Shown: in pieces, positions 18,520 to 27,337 of the stretch
Layout of the letters: every line of letters begins with the position of its first letter
How positions within the stretch are numbered: position 1 is the first letter of the stretch
Assembly: GCA_020636105.1 (NCBI GenBank)
Contig: JACJYL010000001.1
Coordinates: 1,426,001-1,490,000, forward strand
Length of the DNA stretch: 64,000 nucleotides
Source of the DNA: Lewinellaceae bacterium
Lineage (GTDB): Bacteria; Bacteroidota; Bacteroidia; Chitinophagales; Saprospiraceae
Reading direction: 5' to 3'
Translations under genes and position numbers: made by a program
The notes under the pieces: generated by a model
Told to the model about the DNA's origin: nothing
What the model saw: only the letters and a program-made list of their open reading frames with translations
Databases searched by the model: none

Positions 18520-18978
18520 TTAAATCTTTATCTCCTTTGGCAAAAAAGGCGCTGCATCTCCCCCACCCTTGATGATCTCGCGAACGATGGTGGAGCTGAT
18601 ATGGGAATATTCGGGCTTGCTGATGAGGAAGATCGTTTCCAGCCCTTTCCCGAGGATGTTATTGAGTTGGGAAATGGTTTTTTCGTAATCAAAATCCGAA
18701 GCATTTCTCAGACCACGAACCAGGTAGCGCGCACCGATCTTATGACAAAAATCGACGGTCAGCTTTTCAAAAAAATCCACTTTGATAGTCGGCTCATCTT
18801 CAAAAACTTCTTCGAGCCAGGCCATTCTCTGTTCAAGGCTGAATAAGGTGTTCTTTTGCGAATTCACTCCAACTGCCACTACGATCTCATCAAATAAAGG
18901 CATGGCTCTTATGATCAGGTCATAGTGGCCAATAGTGATCGGGTCAAATGACCCGGGGAAAACCGCGATTTTTTTCAT
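18520..18978 (-). CDS. coaD: Phosphopantetheine adenylyltransferase
   Basis: CoaD transfers AMP from ATP to 4'-phosphopantetheine, the penultimate step of coenzyme A synthesis. The 152-residue length is typical. The nucleotidyltransferase signature GSFDPITIGHYDLI (including the T/HxGH element) is at residues 9-22. The C-terminal ISSTIVRE segment supplies the second ATP contact, and the central YLVRGLRNASDFDYE motif is highly conserved in CoaD. It is convergent with the DUF368 gene, and I saw no terminator in the 94-bp gap. Confidence 0.96.
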   Translation of the reverse strand: MKKIAVFPGSFDPITIGHYDLIIRAMPLFDEIVVAVGVNSQKNTLFSLEQRMAWLEEVFEDEPTIKVDFFEKLTVDFCHKIGARYLVRGLRNASDFDYEKTISQLNNILGKGLETIFLISKPEYSHISSTIVREIIKGGGDAAPFLPKEIKI

Positions 18979-19224
18979 ACTGATAATGCGTTCGGTGTTC
19001 TACAATTGGATGTAAAGATTATAAATCTCTGCAGCAATACAAATAATATCCATAAGGAATACCAATTATTTTACCCCGCTTTTCCCGGGCCCCAGGTAAC
19101 CGGGCCTCCTTTGACTCCGTGTTTTATCCTTACCATTTATATGGATTCCGGCACAAATTTGATCAATAAACAGGTAATGATTCTGTTACATACTTGTTTA
19201 AACCCAATTTAGCGATGCCATTTC

Positions 19225-22071
19225 CTAATCAATTACCAGCCGCTGAACTGCATAAACATTTTCTCCTTTTAACCGGACAAAATACAAACCGGAAGGCCAT
19301 GAACTCACTTCTATTGGTTGCAGCAGTGCATCCGATTCCCTGGCTTGCCAAACCACTTTGCCGTTTAGATCAATAATGGTGCACTCGAAATCTCCTCCGA
19401 AAGTTCCATTCAAATGAAGGTTGATCCTGTCTTGGGCTGGGTTGGGAACGATCGTAAAGCCAGTTCCCGCATCATTGCCTATGGAAACGGCCACTACCTC
19501 GGAAAACATCTTTCGTCCGTCAAAATCCAATTGCAGCAACCGGTAATAATACGTTTTTCCATTTTGAAGGGTTTCATCCTGGAATTGATAGGTATGGGGC
19601 TGTTGACTGGTGCCGTTGCCTTCCACCCAACCAATAGACTCAAAAAGCTCCTCACCCTCCATCTTTCTCTGCACCTCAAATCCTGAATTGTTGAATTCCG
19701 ATTCCGTTTTCCAATCCAGCAACACATCATTGCCACGGCCCCGGGCCCTAAAATCGACCAAAGTCACAGGGAGGGAAGCTTCGCAACTACACACCACAAT
19801 GTCATCGAGATACCAACCGTCCCAGCCATTACAGCCATCGGTTCCCAGCTCCCACCGCAGGCGGAGATTATCTCCGGCATGAACACCCAACTGGGTCAGG
19901 TTGATCTGGCTCTGTCCCCAGCTTCCGGAAACAGATCCTTCATCCGCTCCGGTAAAAGCAGGTTCACCCCCCATGGGATTATCATTATCCCCGCCATTTA
20001 AACTGCCATTGTACGGGTTGAAAATAAAAGCCGAAGCAGGCACCACGGTCCAGGGACCATTATTGAGTTTGTATTTAATGTTGCCCCCGTCCCAGTTCAG
20101 TTCCATGGAAGCATAATGGTCAAAAGCCAGCAGAACAGGATCAGAGGTAGTGACGGGAATGCTGATGAGCGGGCTTCGCAATCGGATGATGCCATTTTCC
20201 AGGTCGGAATAGCAGTCTCCGATAATCAGATCCGCGCCGTAAATTCCGGCTCCGGGTCTGTTCTCCGGTAAATTGGTGATGATTTCCCAATCATGGTTTT
20301 CCCAGGTAGAGCTATTTTCAGGGAGCTGAACCACCGACCAACTGCCGAGCCCGGATTCAAAATCCTGAGTTGCAATGTCGTACTGGAATTTCCCGTCAGG
20401 GCATAATTTTGGAGGATTGGACGCCAACATATTGGCAAATCCACAAGGAGGCGCCTGCCTGAATTCAACCGCCACATTCACCTCAGCCACTTCATTACAA
20501 TCGGCCACCGTAATGATCTGACCGGAAAGTCCGGCCGGGGATACTCCGGTCGATAATCCTTCCAGATTTATGCCAACCAGGTCACTGCATGCCATTTCCA
20601 AGGCATCAGCCTGGGCACTGAAATCACTTGTGCTGGTCAGGTAAACGCTTTGGGCCCGCCAGAATATGTGTGCGGTTTTGGTTAATCCAAGGGCCGAAAT
20701 ACTCTGTCCGTTATAATTGCCGCCATCCACCAATAAAGCATAAGCATGGTTGTTGACCCCGGAATTGGTATGCACTCCTCCGCTATCTCCTGAACCGCAG
20801 TTGTATTGATTATCTGTGACCTTTCCTGGATCGGATTTGCAATTCGGATTCCACATATCCCGGATGGCTCCTCCAAAAGCGGATGCGTCCTCTCCTATCA
20901 TCCATTTGTCGGAACTGTTGCATGAAGTACGGTTAGACAGGTTTTCACCCGCGTCCTGGTATCCGTTGAGCAGATCCACCGTTTCCCCCCAAATATCTGA
21001 ATAGGATTCGTTGAGGGCACCCGATTGCCAGGCGTAGATCAGTCCGCTGGTGTAACTGGTGTAAGCATGTCCCCATTCGTGTGCCACCACATCATCGGCG
21101 GCCGTTCCGTTGCAAAAATTGGTAGTACTGCCGTTCCAGTTGGCATTGGGGCAGGAAATATTGGGATTATTGTTGATCGTTCTCATTGTTGCGCCTGCAT
21201 TGTTATAAGAATCAAAACCAAAGGCATGAGCAAAAAAGTAGTAGGCATGGCCTGCGGCCTGAACTTCATTCTGCTGCCAGATGCTCAGGCTACCCGGGAA
21301 AGCATTCCCTTCGTTCCAGACCTGATTCCCGGTATTGTCCTCATAAACTCTTCTCGATAGAATAGCATGTATCCCGGTAAACTGTTCGACAATAGTTCCT
21401 TTGATCGCATCCACATAAACATATTCCAATACATCATTTTTGTTGCCAACCTCCAGTTCATATACCAGGTGATTAGCTCCCGGAGCCCCTTGCACCAGTC
21501 CTTTGCGAAAAAGATATATTTTCGAATGTTGTATTTCCAGGGGAACCCCTGAAACATTCAAATCCTGATTTCCAACATAATCCAGGGCTATTGATGCCGC
21601 CACGTCTTCACTTAACAGAGGGAATATTCCCGCTTCAATGTTGGGAACATATACCCCATTGACCGCTGAAAGTCTCGACTGTTCATCAAAATGAAACCGG
21701 AGATCGCCTCCAAAGACGGGAATACCGTGATAAATTTGTTTGTAATACAAGTGGCGATGCCCCAGGAAATCTGTTTCCGTTTTAAAAAATTGCAAGGCAG
21801 TATCCGGATCCGATATACCGAAAATACGTCCATATTGTTGGAGAAAAAAAGACACTTTTTCCTCCAGGCTGTTGCCCTGTATTACCAATCGATCTTCCCT
21901 GGAGAAGCGGACAAAACCTGCGGCTCCTGTGGCCTTGTTAAAGCTAATGGTGGCCTTGGTTTGGCTTATAAATGAATTAATATCGACACTGTTGATCGTT
22001 TGTGCGGATATGGGAATCCATAAACCTAAGAGGCAGCATATTAAAATGCCGGGGATAAATTTTAATTTCAT
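19225..22071 (-). CDS. T9SS-secreted M4 family metallopeptidase (thermolysin-like)
   Basis: The 948-residue exported protease has: a signal peptide (to about residue 24, PISAQ); an FTP/PepSY-type propeptide; and an M4 catalytic domain with zinc ligands His331 and His335 and catalytic Glu332 in HEWGH, plus zinc ligand Glu355 in GALNESYSDIWGE. A C-terminal MAM/jelly-roll-like module follows (about 560-770, ending GWYLDDIVVC), then a fibronectin-like segment and a T9SS type A sorting domain (VPNPAQDRINLHLNG ... GLYFVRLKGE). The expected route is Sec export, T9SS secretion and release or anchoring at the surface. It probably degrades external protein. Confidence 0.94.
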   Translation of the reverse strand: MKLKFIPGILICCLLGLWIPISAQTINSVDINSFISQTKATISFNKATGAAGFVRFSREDRLVIQGNSLEEKVSFFLQQYGRIFGISDPDTALQFFKTETDFLGHRHLYYKQIYHGIPVFGGDLRFHFDEQSRLSAVNGVYVPNIEAGIFPLLSEDVAASIALDYVGNQDLNVSGVPLEIQHSKIYLFRKGLVQGAPGANHLVYELEVGNKNDVLEYVYVDAIKGTIVEQFTGIHAILSRRVYEDNTGNQVWNEGNAFPGSLSIWQQNEVQAAGHAYYFFAHAFGFDSYNNAGATMRTINNNPNISCPNANWNGSTTNFCNGTAADDVVAHEWGHAYTSYTSGLIYAWQSGALNESYSDIWGETVDLLNGYQDAGENLSNRTSCNSSDKWMIGEDASAFGGAIRDMWNPNCKSDPGKVTDNQYNCGSGDSGGVHTNSGVNNHAYALLVDGGNYNGQSISALGLTKTAHIFWRAQSVYLTSTSDFSAQADALEMACSDLVGINLEGLSTGVSPAGLSGQIITVADCNEVAEVNVAVEFRQAPPCGFANMLASNPPKLCPDGKFQYDIATQDFESGLGSWSVVQLPENSSTWENHDWEIITNLPENRPGAGIYGADLIIGDCYSDLENGIIRLRSPLISIPVTTSDPVLLAFDHYASMELNWDGGNIKYKLNNGPWTVVPASAFIFNPYNGSLNGGDNDNPMGGEPAFTGADEGSVSGSWGQSQINLTQLGVHAGDNLRLRWELGTDGCNGWDGWYLDDIVVCSCEASLPVTLVDFRARGRGNDVLLDWKTESEFNNSGFEVQRKMEGEELFESIGWVEGNGTSQQPHTYQFQDETLQNGKTYYYRLLQLDFDGRKMFSEVVAVSIGNDAGTGFTIVPNPAQDRINLHLNGTFGGDFECTIIDLNGKVVWQARESDALLQPIEVSSWPSGLYFVRLKGENVYAVQRLVID

Positions 22072-22379
22072 GTTGAAGGGTAGTTGCTATGGGGCGACAA
22101 ATTAAAAACATTTTTGGTTATCAAATACTACTCCCCTCCGGTTTTTTTGACGTTCGGCAGTCAGAAACTCAATGAACTGTTTTTTAGGTAATTAATTCTG
22201 AGGTTAAATAATTGATTTAGGGCTTGGGTTAAGTTGTCCCGGCACTGCGTGCACGAGGATCTCCCTTCGGTCGATTTCAAAATGGTTTCAGTAAGTTCGC
22301 AGCCACTTCGTTGTTCGATATCGGGTGCCTGCTGGCTGAGGCAGGAAAAATAAACCTTGATTCGCATCTGGTATAAAGG
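22072..22379. other. Intergenic region without a supported gene
   Basis: This 308-bp gap precedes the M4 peptidase gene and follows the SLC13 gene end. A 68-codon leftward frame (22161-22367) has no recognisable protein features, and I do not call it. No hairpin with a T-tract is evident. Confidence 0.4.
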
Positions 22380-23891
22380 TCAATTCATCCAATCAGGCAC
22401 CACGGAAATATCGATTCCAAGAATAAGTTGCCCCAGAACCAGGAATACGGTGGTGACCAATATGATCCCGAGCACATTAAACCAAATACCTGCCATCATC
22501 ATCTTCCTGATAGGGACATAACCCGAACCAAAAACGATAGCTTGTGTCGGGGAAGCGATGGGCATCATAAAAGCACAACTGGCTGAAAGCGTAGCGGGTA
22601 TCATCAATATCCTCGGATCGATCTGCAGGGAAACGGCGGCTTCCCCTAAAACGGGCAGAATGAGGTTGGTCATGGCTGTATTGGAAGTTATTTCGGTCAG
22701 AAAAGTGAGAATGGTATTGATGAAAGCCACGGCCACTATCGGAGAAGAGACATTCAAGGTGGAGAAAGCTGCTCCGACCACATCGTTTAAGCCTGATTGC
22801 TCAAAACCAAATGCCATGGCAAACCCTCCGCCAAACAACAGCAAAATACCCCAGGGCACTTTTTCCGTCATTCGCCATTCCAGCAAGTATTGGCCTTCCC
22901 TGTCTTTGGAAGGAATCATAAACAAGATGGATGCCATCAAAATGGCCACCCCGGCATCACCAAGGCCTTCCACGCCCAATAAAGAACGCCACCCGTGAAG
23001 GGTAAAAGATTCAAACTTAATATCAGACCCAGTCATCCATAACAGCGCCGTAACGGCGAAGATCAATCCGGCAAATATTTCATCCCGCCTCAAGCCCCCC
23101 AGGGCAACCAGCTGGTCATTAATGGCCTCGCTGCCGCCAAAGGTATTTTTTTCCCTGACAGGAAAAATAACCTTCACCAGCAACCACCATCCCGACGCCA
23201 TAAAAACAATAGATATGGGCAAACCCATCAACATCCAATCAATAAAACTCACCTCAGGCGCTTTCGGGAACATTTCATGGAACATTTCTATAAAAACCAG
23301 GTTGGGAGGCGTCCCTACTATAGTGGCCATCCCCCCTATATCGGCAGCATAGGCCATCCCAAGCATAACACCCAGACCGAAATTCTGAAGATTTTTTCCT
23401 TCTAATCCGTGTGCCTCTGCCTGGTTTAAAACAGACAATCCCACCGGCAGCATTACCATAACTGAAGCTGTATTGGAGATCCACATACTCAAAAATCCTG
23501 TGGCGATCATAAATCCTAAAACGATCCTGGCAGGTTTAGTACCTATTTTGTGAACTATATGCAAGGCGATTCGTTTATGAATACCGGACTTTTGCAAGCC
23601 CAGGGCCAGGAGAAACCCTCCCAGGAAAAGGAATACGATAGACCTGGCATAATAAGGCGAAACCTCATTGATCGAAGCGACTCCGATCAGCGGCAGGAAA
23701 AATAACGGAATGAGAGAAGTCACGGGAATGGGAATAGCCTCTGTGATCCATAAAACGGCCATTAAGGTGATCATGGAAGCGGTAAGCTTAGCCTGATTCG
23801 AGCCTTCACCAGGCATCAGAAAATAAACGAGTAGGGAAATTAATCCGGCAATCAATAGCTGGAAGTAGGTATTATTAAAATATCTTTTCAT
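22380..23891 (-). CDS. SLC13/DASS family sodium-coupled anion (carboxylate) transporter
   Basis: The 503-residue inner-membrane permease has about 11-12 hydrophobic helices and both family Ser-Asn-Thr signatures: SNTASVMVMLPVG in the first half and TSNTAMTNLILPV in the second. These bind Na+ and the substrate carboxylate in DASS proteins. Likely substrates are C4-dicarboxylates, citrate or sulfate; the sequence does not decide. The ATG at 23891 (MKRYFNNTYFQ) is preferred over a TTG at 23939. It is divergent from the semialdehyde dehydrogenase gene. Confidence 0.88.
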   Translation of the reverse strand: MKRYFNNTYFQLLIAGLISLLVYFLMPGEGSNQAKLTASMITLMAVLWITEAIPIPVTSLIPLFFLPLIGVASINEVSPYYARSIVFLFLGGFLLALGLQKSGIHKRIALHIVHKIGTKPARIVLGFMIATGFLSMWISNTASVMVMLPVGLSVLNQAEAHGLEGKNLQNFGLGVMLGMAYAADIGGMATIVGTPPNLVFIEMFHEMFPKAPEVSFIDWMLMGLPISIVFMASGWWLLVKVIFPVREKNTFGGSEAINDQLVALGGLRRDEIFAGLIFAVTALLWMTGSDIKFESFTLHGWRSLLGVEGLGDAGVAILMASILFMIPSKDREGQYLLEWRMTEKVPWGILLLFGGGFAMAFGFEQSGLNDVVGAAFSTLNVSSPIVAVAFINTILTFLTEITSNTAMTNLILPVLGEAAVSLQIDPRILMIPATLSASCAFMMPIASPTQAIVFGSGYVPIRKMMMAGIWFNVLGIILVTTVFLVLGQLILGIDISVVPDWMN

Positions 23892-24001
23892 TTTATTTCC
23901 AAGTTGGTTAGGACAAATTTTCGTCTTTAAACTAGTCAAGCTTAAGATAGGCCAAATTCCTGTTTTTTTATTATCTTGCCTGAAAGAAAAACTAAAAAGT
24001 C

Positions 24002-25462
24002 ATGAATTCAACCTACCCAAAGATAAAAAATTACATAGGGGGCCATTTTGTAGATGATGATCAGCCTACGCTGGACGTAATCAATCCACGTGACGGTCGA
24101 ACCATCACTACCGTTCCATTGTCGGAAGCAGACAGCGTGGATAAGGCGGTTGCCGCCGCAAAAAAGGCTTTCCCGGGATGGTCAGCCCTGACCTTGCGGG
24201 AGCGCGTGCAGGTATTTTACAAATTCAGGACCCTTCTGGAAGAAAATATCGACGGCCTGAGTCGCCTGGTGGTGGAAGAAAACGGGAAAATTTATGATGA
24301 GGCCAAAGCGGAGGTGCTAAAAGGTATCGAATTGTGTGAATTTGCCTGTTCCCTGCCCCAATTAATCAACGATGAGATACAGGAAGTCAGCCAGGGAGTG
24401 GAGTGCAGAACCTCCCATGTGCCTTTAGGGATAGTGGCTTCCATAACCCCTTTCAACTTTCCTCACATGGTTCCCTTATGGACCCTTCCTAATGCCCTTG
24501 CTCTCGGCAATTGCATGATCATGAAACCTTCCGAAATGGTGCCGTTAAGCACTATTCGCATTGCCGAATTGCTCAAAGAAGCCGGTCTTCCGGATGGGGT
24601 ATTCAATATTGTCAACGGAGACAGGATCATCGTCGAAGCCATCTGTGATCACCCGGGAATCGAAGCGGTATCCTTTGTCGGTTCCACCCGGGTTGCCAAA
24701 ATCGTTTACGCCAGAGCAACCTCCCACCTCAAGCGGTGCCTTGCCCTGGGAGGAGCTAAAAATCACCTGATCGTGCTGCCCGACGCCCATACCGATATGG
24801 CCGCCACTAATATCGCTGCCTCCATGTCGGGTTGTGCCGGTCAACGGTGCATGGCAGCCTCTGCAATGGTTGCCGTAGGCAAAGTGGACCACATCATCCA
24901 GCGTCTGTGCGAAGAGGCACGAAAGATCGTCCCGGGAGAAAACCTGGGAAGTGTCATTTCCCGTGAAGCCAAAGAACGCATTGAGCGTTACATCGACGAG
25001 GCCGAAGCGGCAGGGGCGAAAGTGTTGGTGGACGGCAGAAATGCTACCGTCCCCGGACTGGAAGGCGGATACTACGTCGCCCCAACAGTAATTGATTTTG
25101 TACGACCCGATATGAAAATTGCCAAAGAAGAAGTTTTCGGCCCTGTGCTGGCCATTATGCGCACCGATAATGTGGATGAAGCCATCGCTATTGAAAACAG
25201 TTCTCCCTATGGCAACGCCTCTTCTGTTTTTACCCAAAACGGCAGCATGGCCCGTTACGTCATGGACAGGGTCAGTGCCGGCATGACTGGCGTGAATATC
25301 GGTGTTCCTGTACCCAGGGAACCATTCTCCTTCGGCGGATGGAACGAATCGCGCTTCGGGGTCGGGGACATCACAGGAAAAAGCTCTATTAATTTCTGGA
25401 CCAAGTTAAAAAAGACCACCACCAAATGGAACCCGGAAGACTGGAAAGACTGGACATCATAG
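24002..25462 (+). CDS. mmsA: CoA-acylating methylmalonate-semialdehyde dehydrogenase
   Basis: The enzyme oxidises methylmalonate or malonate semialdehyde with NAD+ and CoA to propionyl- or acetyl-CoA plus CO2. At 486 residues it is full length. The catalytic Cys283 lies in CAGQRCMAAS. In GGAKNHLIVLPDA the usual general-base Glu of aldehyde dehydrogenases is replaced by Asn, a hallmark of the CoA-dependent MMSDH group. In this window it is the terminal step of uracil/thymine breakdown, after the aminotransferase located 230 bp downstream. Roles in valine or inositol catabolism are alternatives, but no such genes are nearby. Confidence 0.94.
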   Translation: MNSTYPKIKNYIGGHFVDDDQPTLDVINPRDGRTITTVPLSEADSVDKAVAAAKKAFPGWSALTLRERVQVFYKFRTLLEENIDGLSRLVVEENGKIYDEAKAEVLKGIELCEFACSLPQLINDEIQEVSQGVECRTSHVPLGIVASITPFNFPHMVPLWTLPNALALGNCMIMKPSEMVPLSTIRIAELLKEAGLPDGVFNIVNGDRIIVEAICDHPGIEAVSFVGSTRVAKIVYARATSHLKRCLALGGAKNHLIVLPDAHTDMAATNIAASMSGCAGQRCMAASAMVAVGKVDHIIQRLCEEARKIVPGENLGSVISREAKERIERYIDEAEAAGAKVLVDGRNATVPGLEGGYYVAPTVIDFVRPDMKIAKEEVFGPVLAIMRTDNVDEAIAIENSSPYGNASSVFTQNGSMARYVMDRVSAGMTGVNIGVPVPREPFSFGGWNESRFGVGDITGKSSINFWTKLKKTTTKWNPEDWKDWTS

Positions 25463-25468
25463 GCCTTT

Positions 25469-25503
25469 AAAAGCTAAAAGACTAAAGATTAAAGGCTAAA
25501 GTG
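25469..25503. repeat. Five degenerate heptads after mmsA
   Basis: AAAAGCT, AAAAGAC, TAAAGAT, TAAAGGC and TAAAGTG are five consecutive 7-bp units with fixed AAAG at positions 2-5, starting 6 bp after the mmsA stop codon. Confidence 0.6.
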
Positions 25504-25692
25504 AACAACACCGACCAGGCGGCACGGGATTTTACCGCGCTCAACTTAACATGAACCCTTTAAACTACTTGAACAACTGAAAAGAAAACGATTAACACCA
25601 TCCATGAAGGATTATTTTTTAGTGCATGCCATGAAAAAGAAAAAACAGACGCCTTCCAGATCCTTTTAAGAATGGGAAAAAAATAAAGAAAC

Positions 25693-27042
25693 ATGGAAAA
25701 ACAAACCGAAGCGGAAGCCATTCTGCAAAACAATCTCGATTACACCTTTTTTTCCTGGACCAAACAAGCAGGGCTCAACCCCATTAATGTTGAAAGGGCA
25801 AAGGGCGTATATCTTTATGACCGTAGCGGAAAACGATACATTGATTTTTCCTCACAATTAATCAATGTGAATATCGGGCACGGCAGACACGAAGTGACAG
25901 AAGCCGTGGTCAAACAGATGCAGCAACTGAGTTATGTCGCGCCAGGTTTTGCGACAAAAGTCAGGGGCGATCTCGGGAAAAAACTGGCGGAGATCACTCC
26001 GGGCAACCTTTCCAAAACCTTTTTTACCCTGGGAGGGGCTGAAGCCATTGAAAATGCCATCAAACTGGCGCGATTATACACCGGCCGTCATAAGATCATC
26101 ACTCAATACAGGGCTTATCACGGGGCTACTTACAGCGCCATGTCTGCAGGAGGGGATCCCAGGAAATTACTCGTCGACAGCCAGCAGGTACCCAACATCA
26201 TTCATGTTGAAAATCCTTATTCCTACCGGTGCCCATGGTATTCTTCCAGCCCTGCAGAGTGCGGAGAGCGAGCCATTGAAAACCTGCATAATGTCCTAAA
26301 ATACGAAGGCCCCGAAAACGTGGCAGCCATTTTGATGGAAGGCGAATCAGGCACTTCGGGCTGCATTAAATACCCTCCTTTTTATTTAAAAAAGGTGAAA
26401 GCCCTTTGCGAACAATACGGAATCCTTTTTATTTCCGACGAGGTGATGAGCGGCTTCGGGCGAACAGGCAAATGGTTTGGCGTGGATCATCATGAAATCA
26501 CCCCGGATATCCTCGTCATGGCAAAAGGCCTGACTTCCGGTTATCTGCCCCTGGGCGGGATCATTACCACGGATACCATCGCCCGTCAATACGATGAAAA
26601 CTATCTGCCATTGGGCCTGACCTATTCAGCGCATCCTGTTTCCGTGGCTGCCGCATTGGCAGTACTCGACATTTATGAAAAAGAAGATCTCATCAATCGG
26701 ACCGCCCGAATGGAGGGATATGTAAACCAAAGTGTGGCGAAGCTCATAGAAAAACACCCTTCCATTGGAGACTGGCGCAATACCGGATTGCTCGGCTGTA
26801 TGGAACTGGTCAAAAACAGGAAAACCAAAGAGCCTATGGCTCCTTACAACGCCACTCCTTCAGAGATGGGCGCCATGAGTAAGGTGGCAGCGAAGATAAG
26901 ATCCCTGGGAATGTTTACTTTTGTGAGGTGGAACTTCATTTTCGTATGCCCGCCACTGACGGTTACGGAAGCCGAGGTGGACGAAGGGATGGCGATTTTG
27001 AGCGAAGCCATTGCTCTGGCGGATGAGGCTGTAATGCTATGA
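25693..27042 (+). CDS. Class III omega-aminotransferase (beta-alanine / 3-aminoisobutyrate)
   Basis: This PLP enzyme of 449 residues has the class III layout: phosphate-binding GGAEAIENAIKLAR (114-127), the ring-stacking YHG segment near 142-144, Asp249 in LFISDEVMSGFGRTGK for the PLP nitrogen, and the Schiff-base Lys278 (LVMAKGLTSGYLPLGG). Placed between the semialdehyde dehydrogenase and a nucleobase transporter, it most likely converts beta-alanine (from uracil) and 3-aminoisobutyrate (from thymine) to the semialdehydes. The amino acceptor is not readable. Its last codons (AVML, stop) lie inside an octad repeat array. Taurine or GABA transamination is an alternative. Confidence 0.88.
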   Translation: MEKQTEAEAILQNNLDYTFFSWTKQAGLNPINVERAKGVYLYDRSGKRYIDFSSQLINVNIGHGRHEVTEAVVKQMQQLSYVAPGFATKVRGDLGKKLAEITPGNLSKTFFTLGGAEAIENAIKLARLYTGRHKIITQYRAYHGATYSAMSAGGDPRKLLVDSQQVPNIIHVENPYSYRCPWYSSSPAECGERAIENLHNVLKYEGPENVAAILMEGESGTSGCIKYPPFYLKKVKALCEQYGILFISDEVMSGFGRTGKWFGVDHHEITPDILVMAKGLTSGYLPLGGIITTDTIARQYDENYLPLGLTYSAHPVSVAAALAVLDIYEKEDLINRTARMEGYVNQSVAKLIEKHPSIGDWRNTGLLGCMELVKNRKTKEPMAPYNATPSEMGAMSKVAAKIRSLGMFTFVRWNFIFVCPPLTVTEAEVDEGMAILSEAIALADEAVML

Positions 27043-27160
27043 TGCTAAAATGCTGCGATGATTTGATCCTAAAATACTGCAATGTTGCGATCCTAAAATG
27101 CTGGAATGATTTGATGCTGCGATACTGCAATGATTTGATGCTATAATGTTGCGATGCTGA
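27033..27160. repeat. Array of 16 octads (RATnnTnn), overlapping the aminotransferase stop
   Basis: From 27033 the sequence divides exactly into sixteen 8-bp units such as AATGCTAT, GATGCTAA, AATGCTGC, GATGATTT and GATCCTAA, with no insertion or deletion. Positions 1-3 are always RAT and position 6 is always T. The first unit and part of the second encode the end of the aminotransferase, including its TGA. A related octad array is at 51981-52028. Confidence 0.8.
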
Positions 27161-27188
27161 TACCCGGCAATAAACAACGAGCCAACCA

Positions 27189-27328
27189 GTATCAAGTAAC
27201 CAGCAACAAGTATCAAGTAAGCAGTAACCAGCAACAAGTATCAAGTATCAAGTATCAAGTAACCAGCAACCAGCAACAAGTATCAAGTAACCAGCAACCA
27301 GTATCGAGCAACAAGAAACAAGCAAACC
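27189..27328. repeat. Array of 20 heptads (consensus GYAWCMA) before the NCS1 gene
   Basis: Twenty contiguous 7-bp units (variants GTATCAA, GTAACCA, GCAACAA, GCAACCA and a few singletons) run for 140 bp without any indel and end 9 bp before the NCS1 transporter ATG. Variation is confined mainly to positions 2, 4 and 6. The units recur in the dnaG-ftsE gap, after the subtilase gene and between hydA and the beta-ureidopropionase gene. The period is far too short for CRISPR. Confidence 0.85.
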
Positions 27329-27337
27329 CACTTTGAC

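Noticed and set aside
22161..22367. 68-codon leftward ORF in the gap before the M4 peptidase gene
   Set aside because: No signal peptide, domain or coupling to a neighbour; the region reads like ordinary non-coding DNA.
24545..25237. 230-codon leftward ORF
   Set aside because: It is antisense to the catalytic core of mmsA, whose motifs are intact; the predicted peptide has no domain character.
27033..27328. Possible CRISPR array
   Set aside because: Units are 7-8 bp with no spacers and no cas genes are nearby.
27154..27336. 60-codon ORF rich in Gln/Ser/Asn
   Set aside because: It is only the translation of the heptad array; composition follows the repeat units, not a protein.
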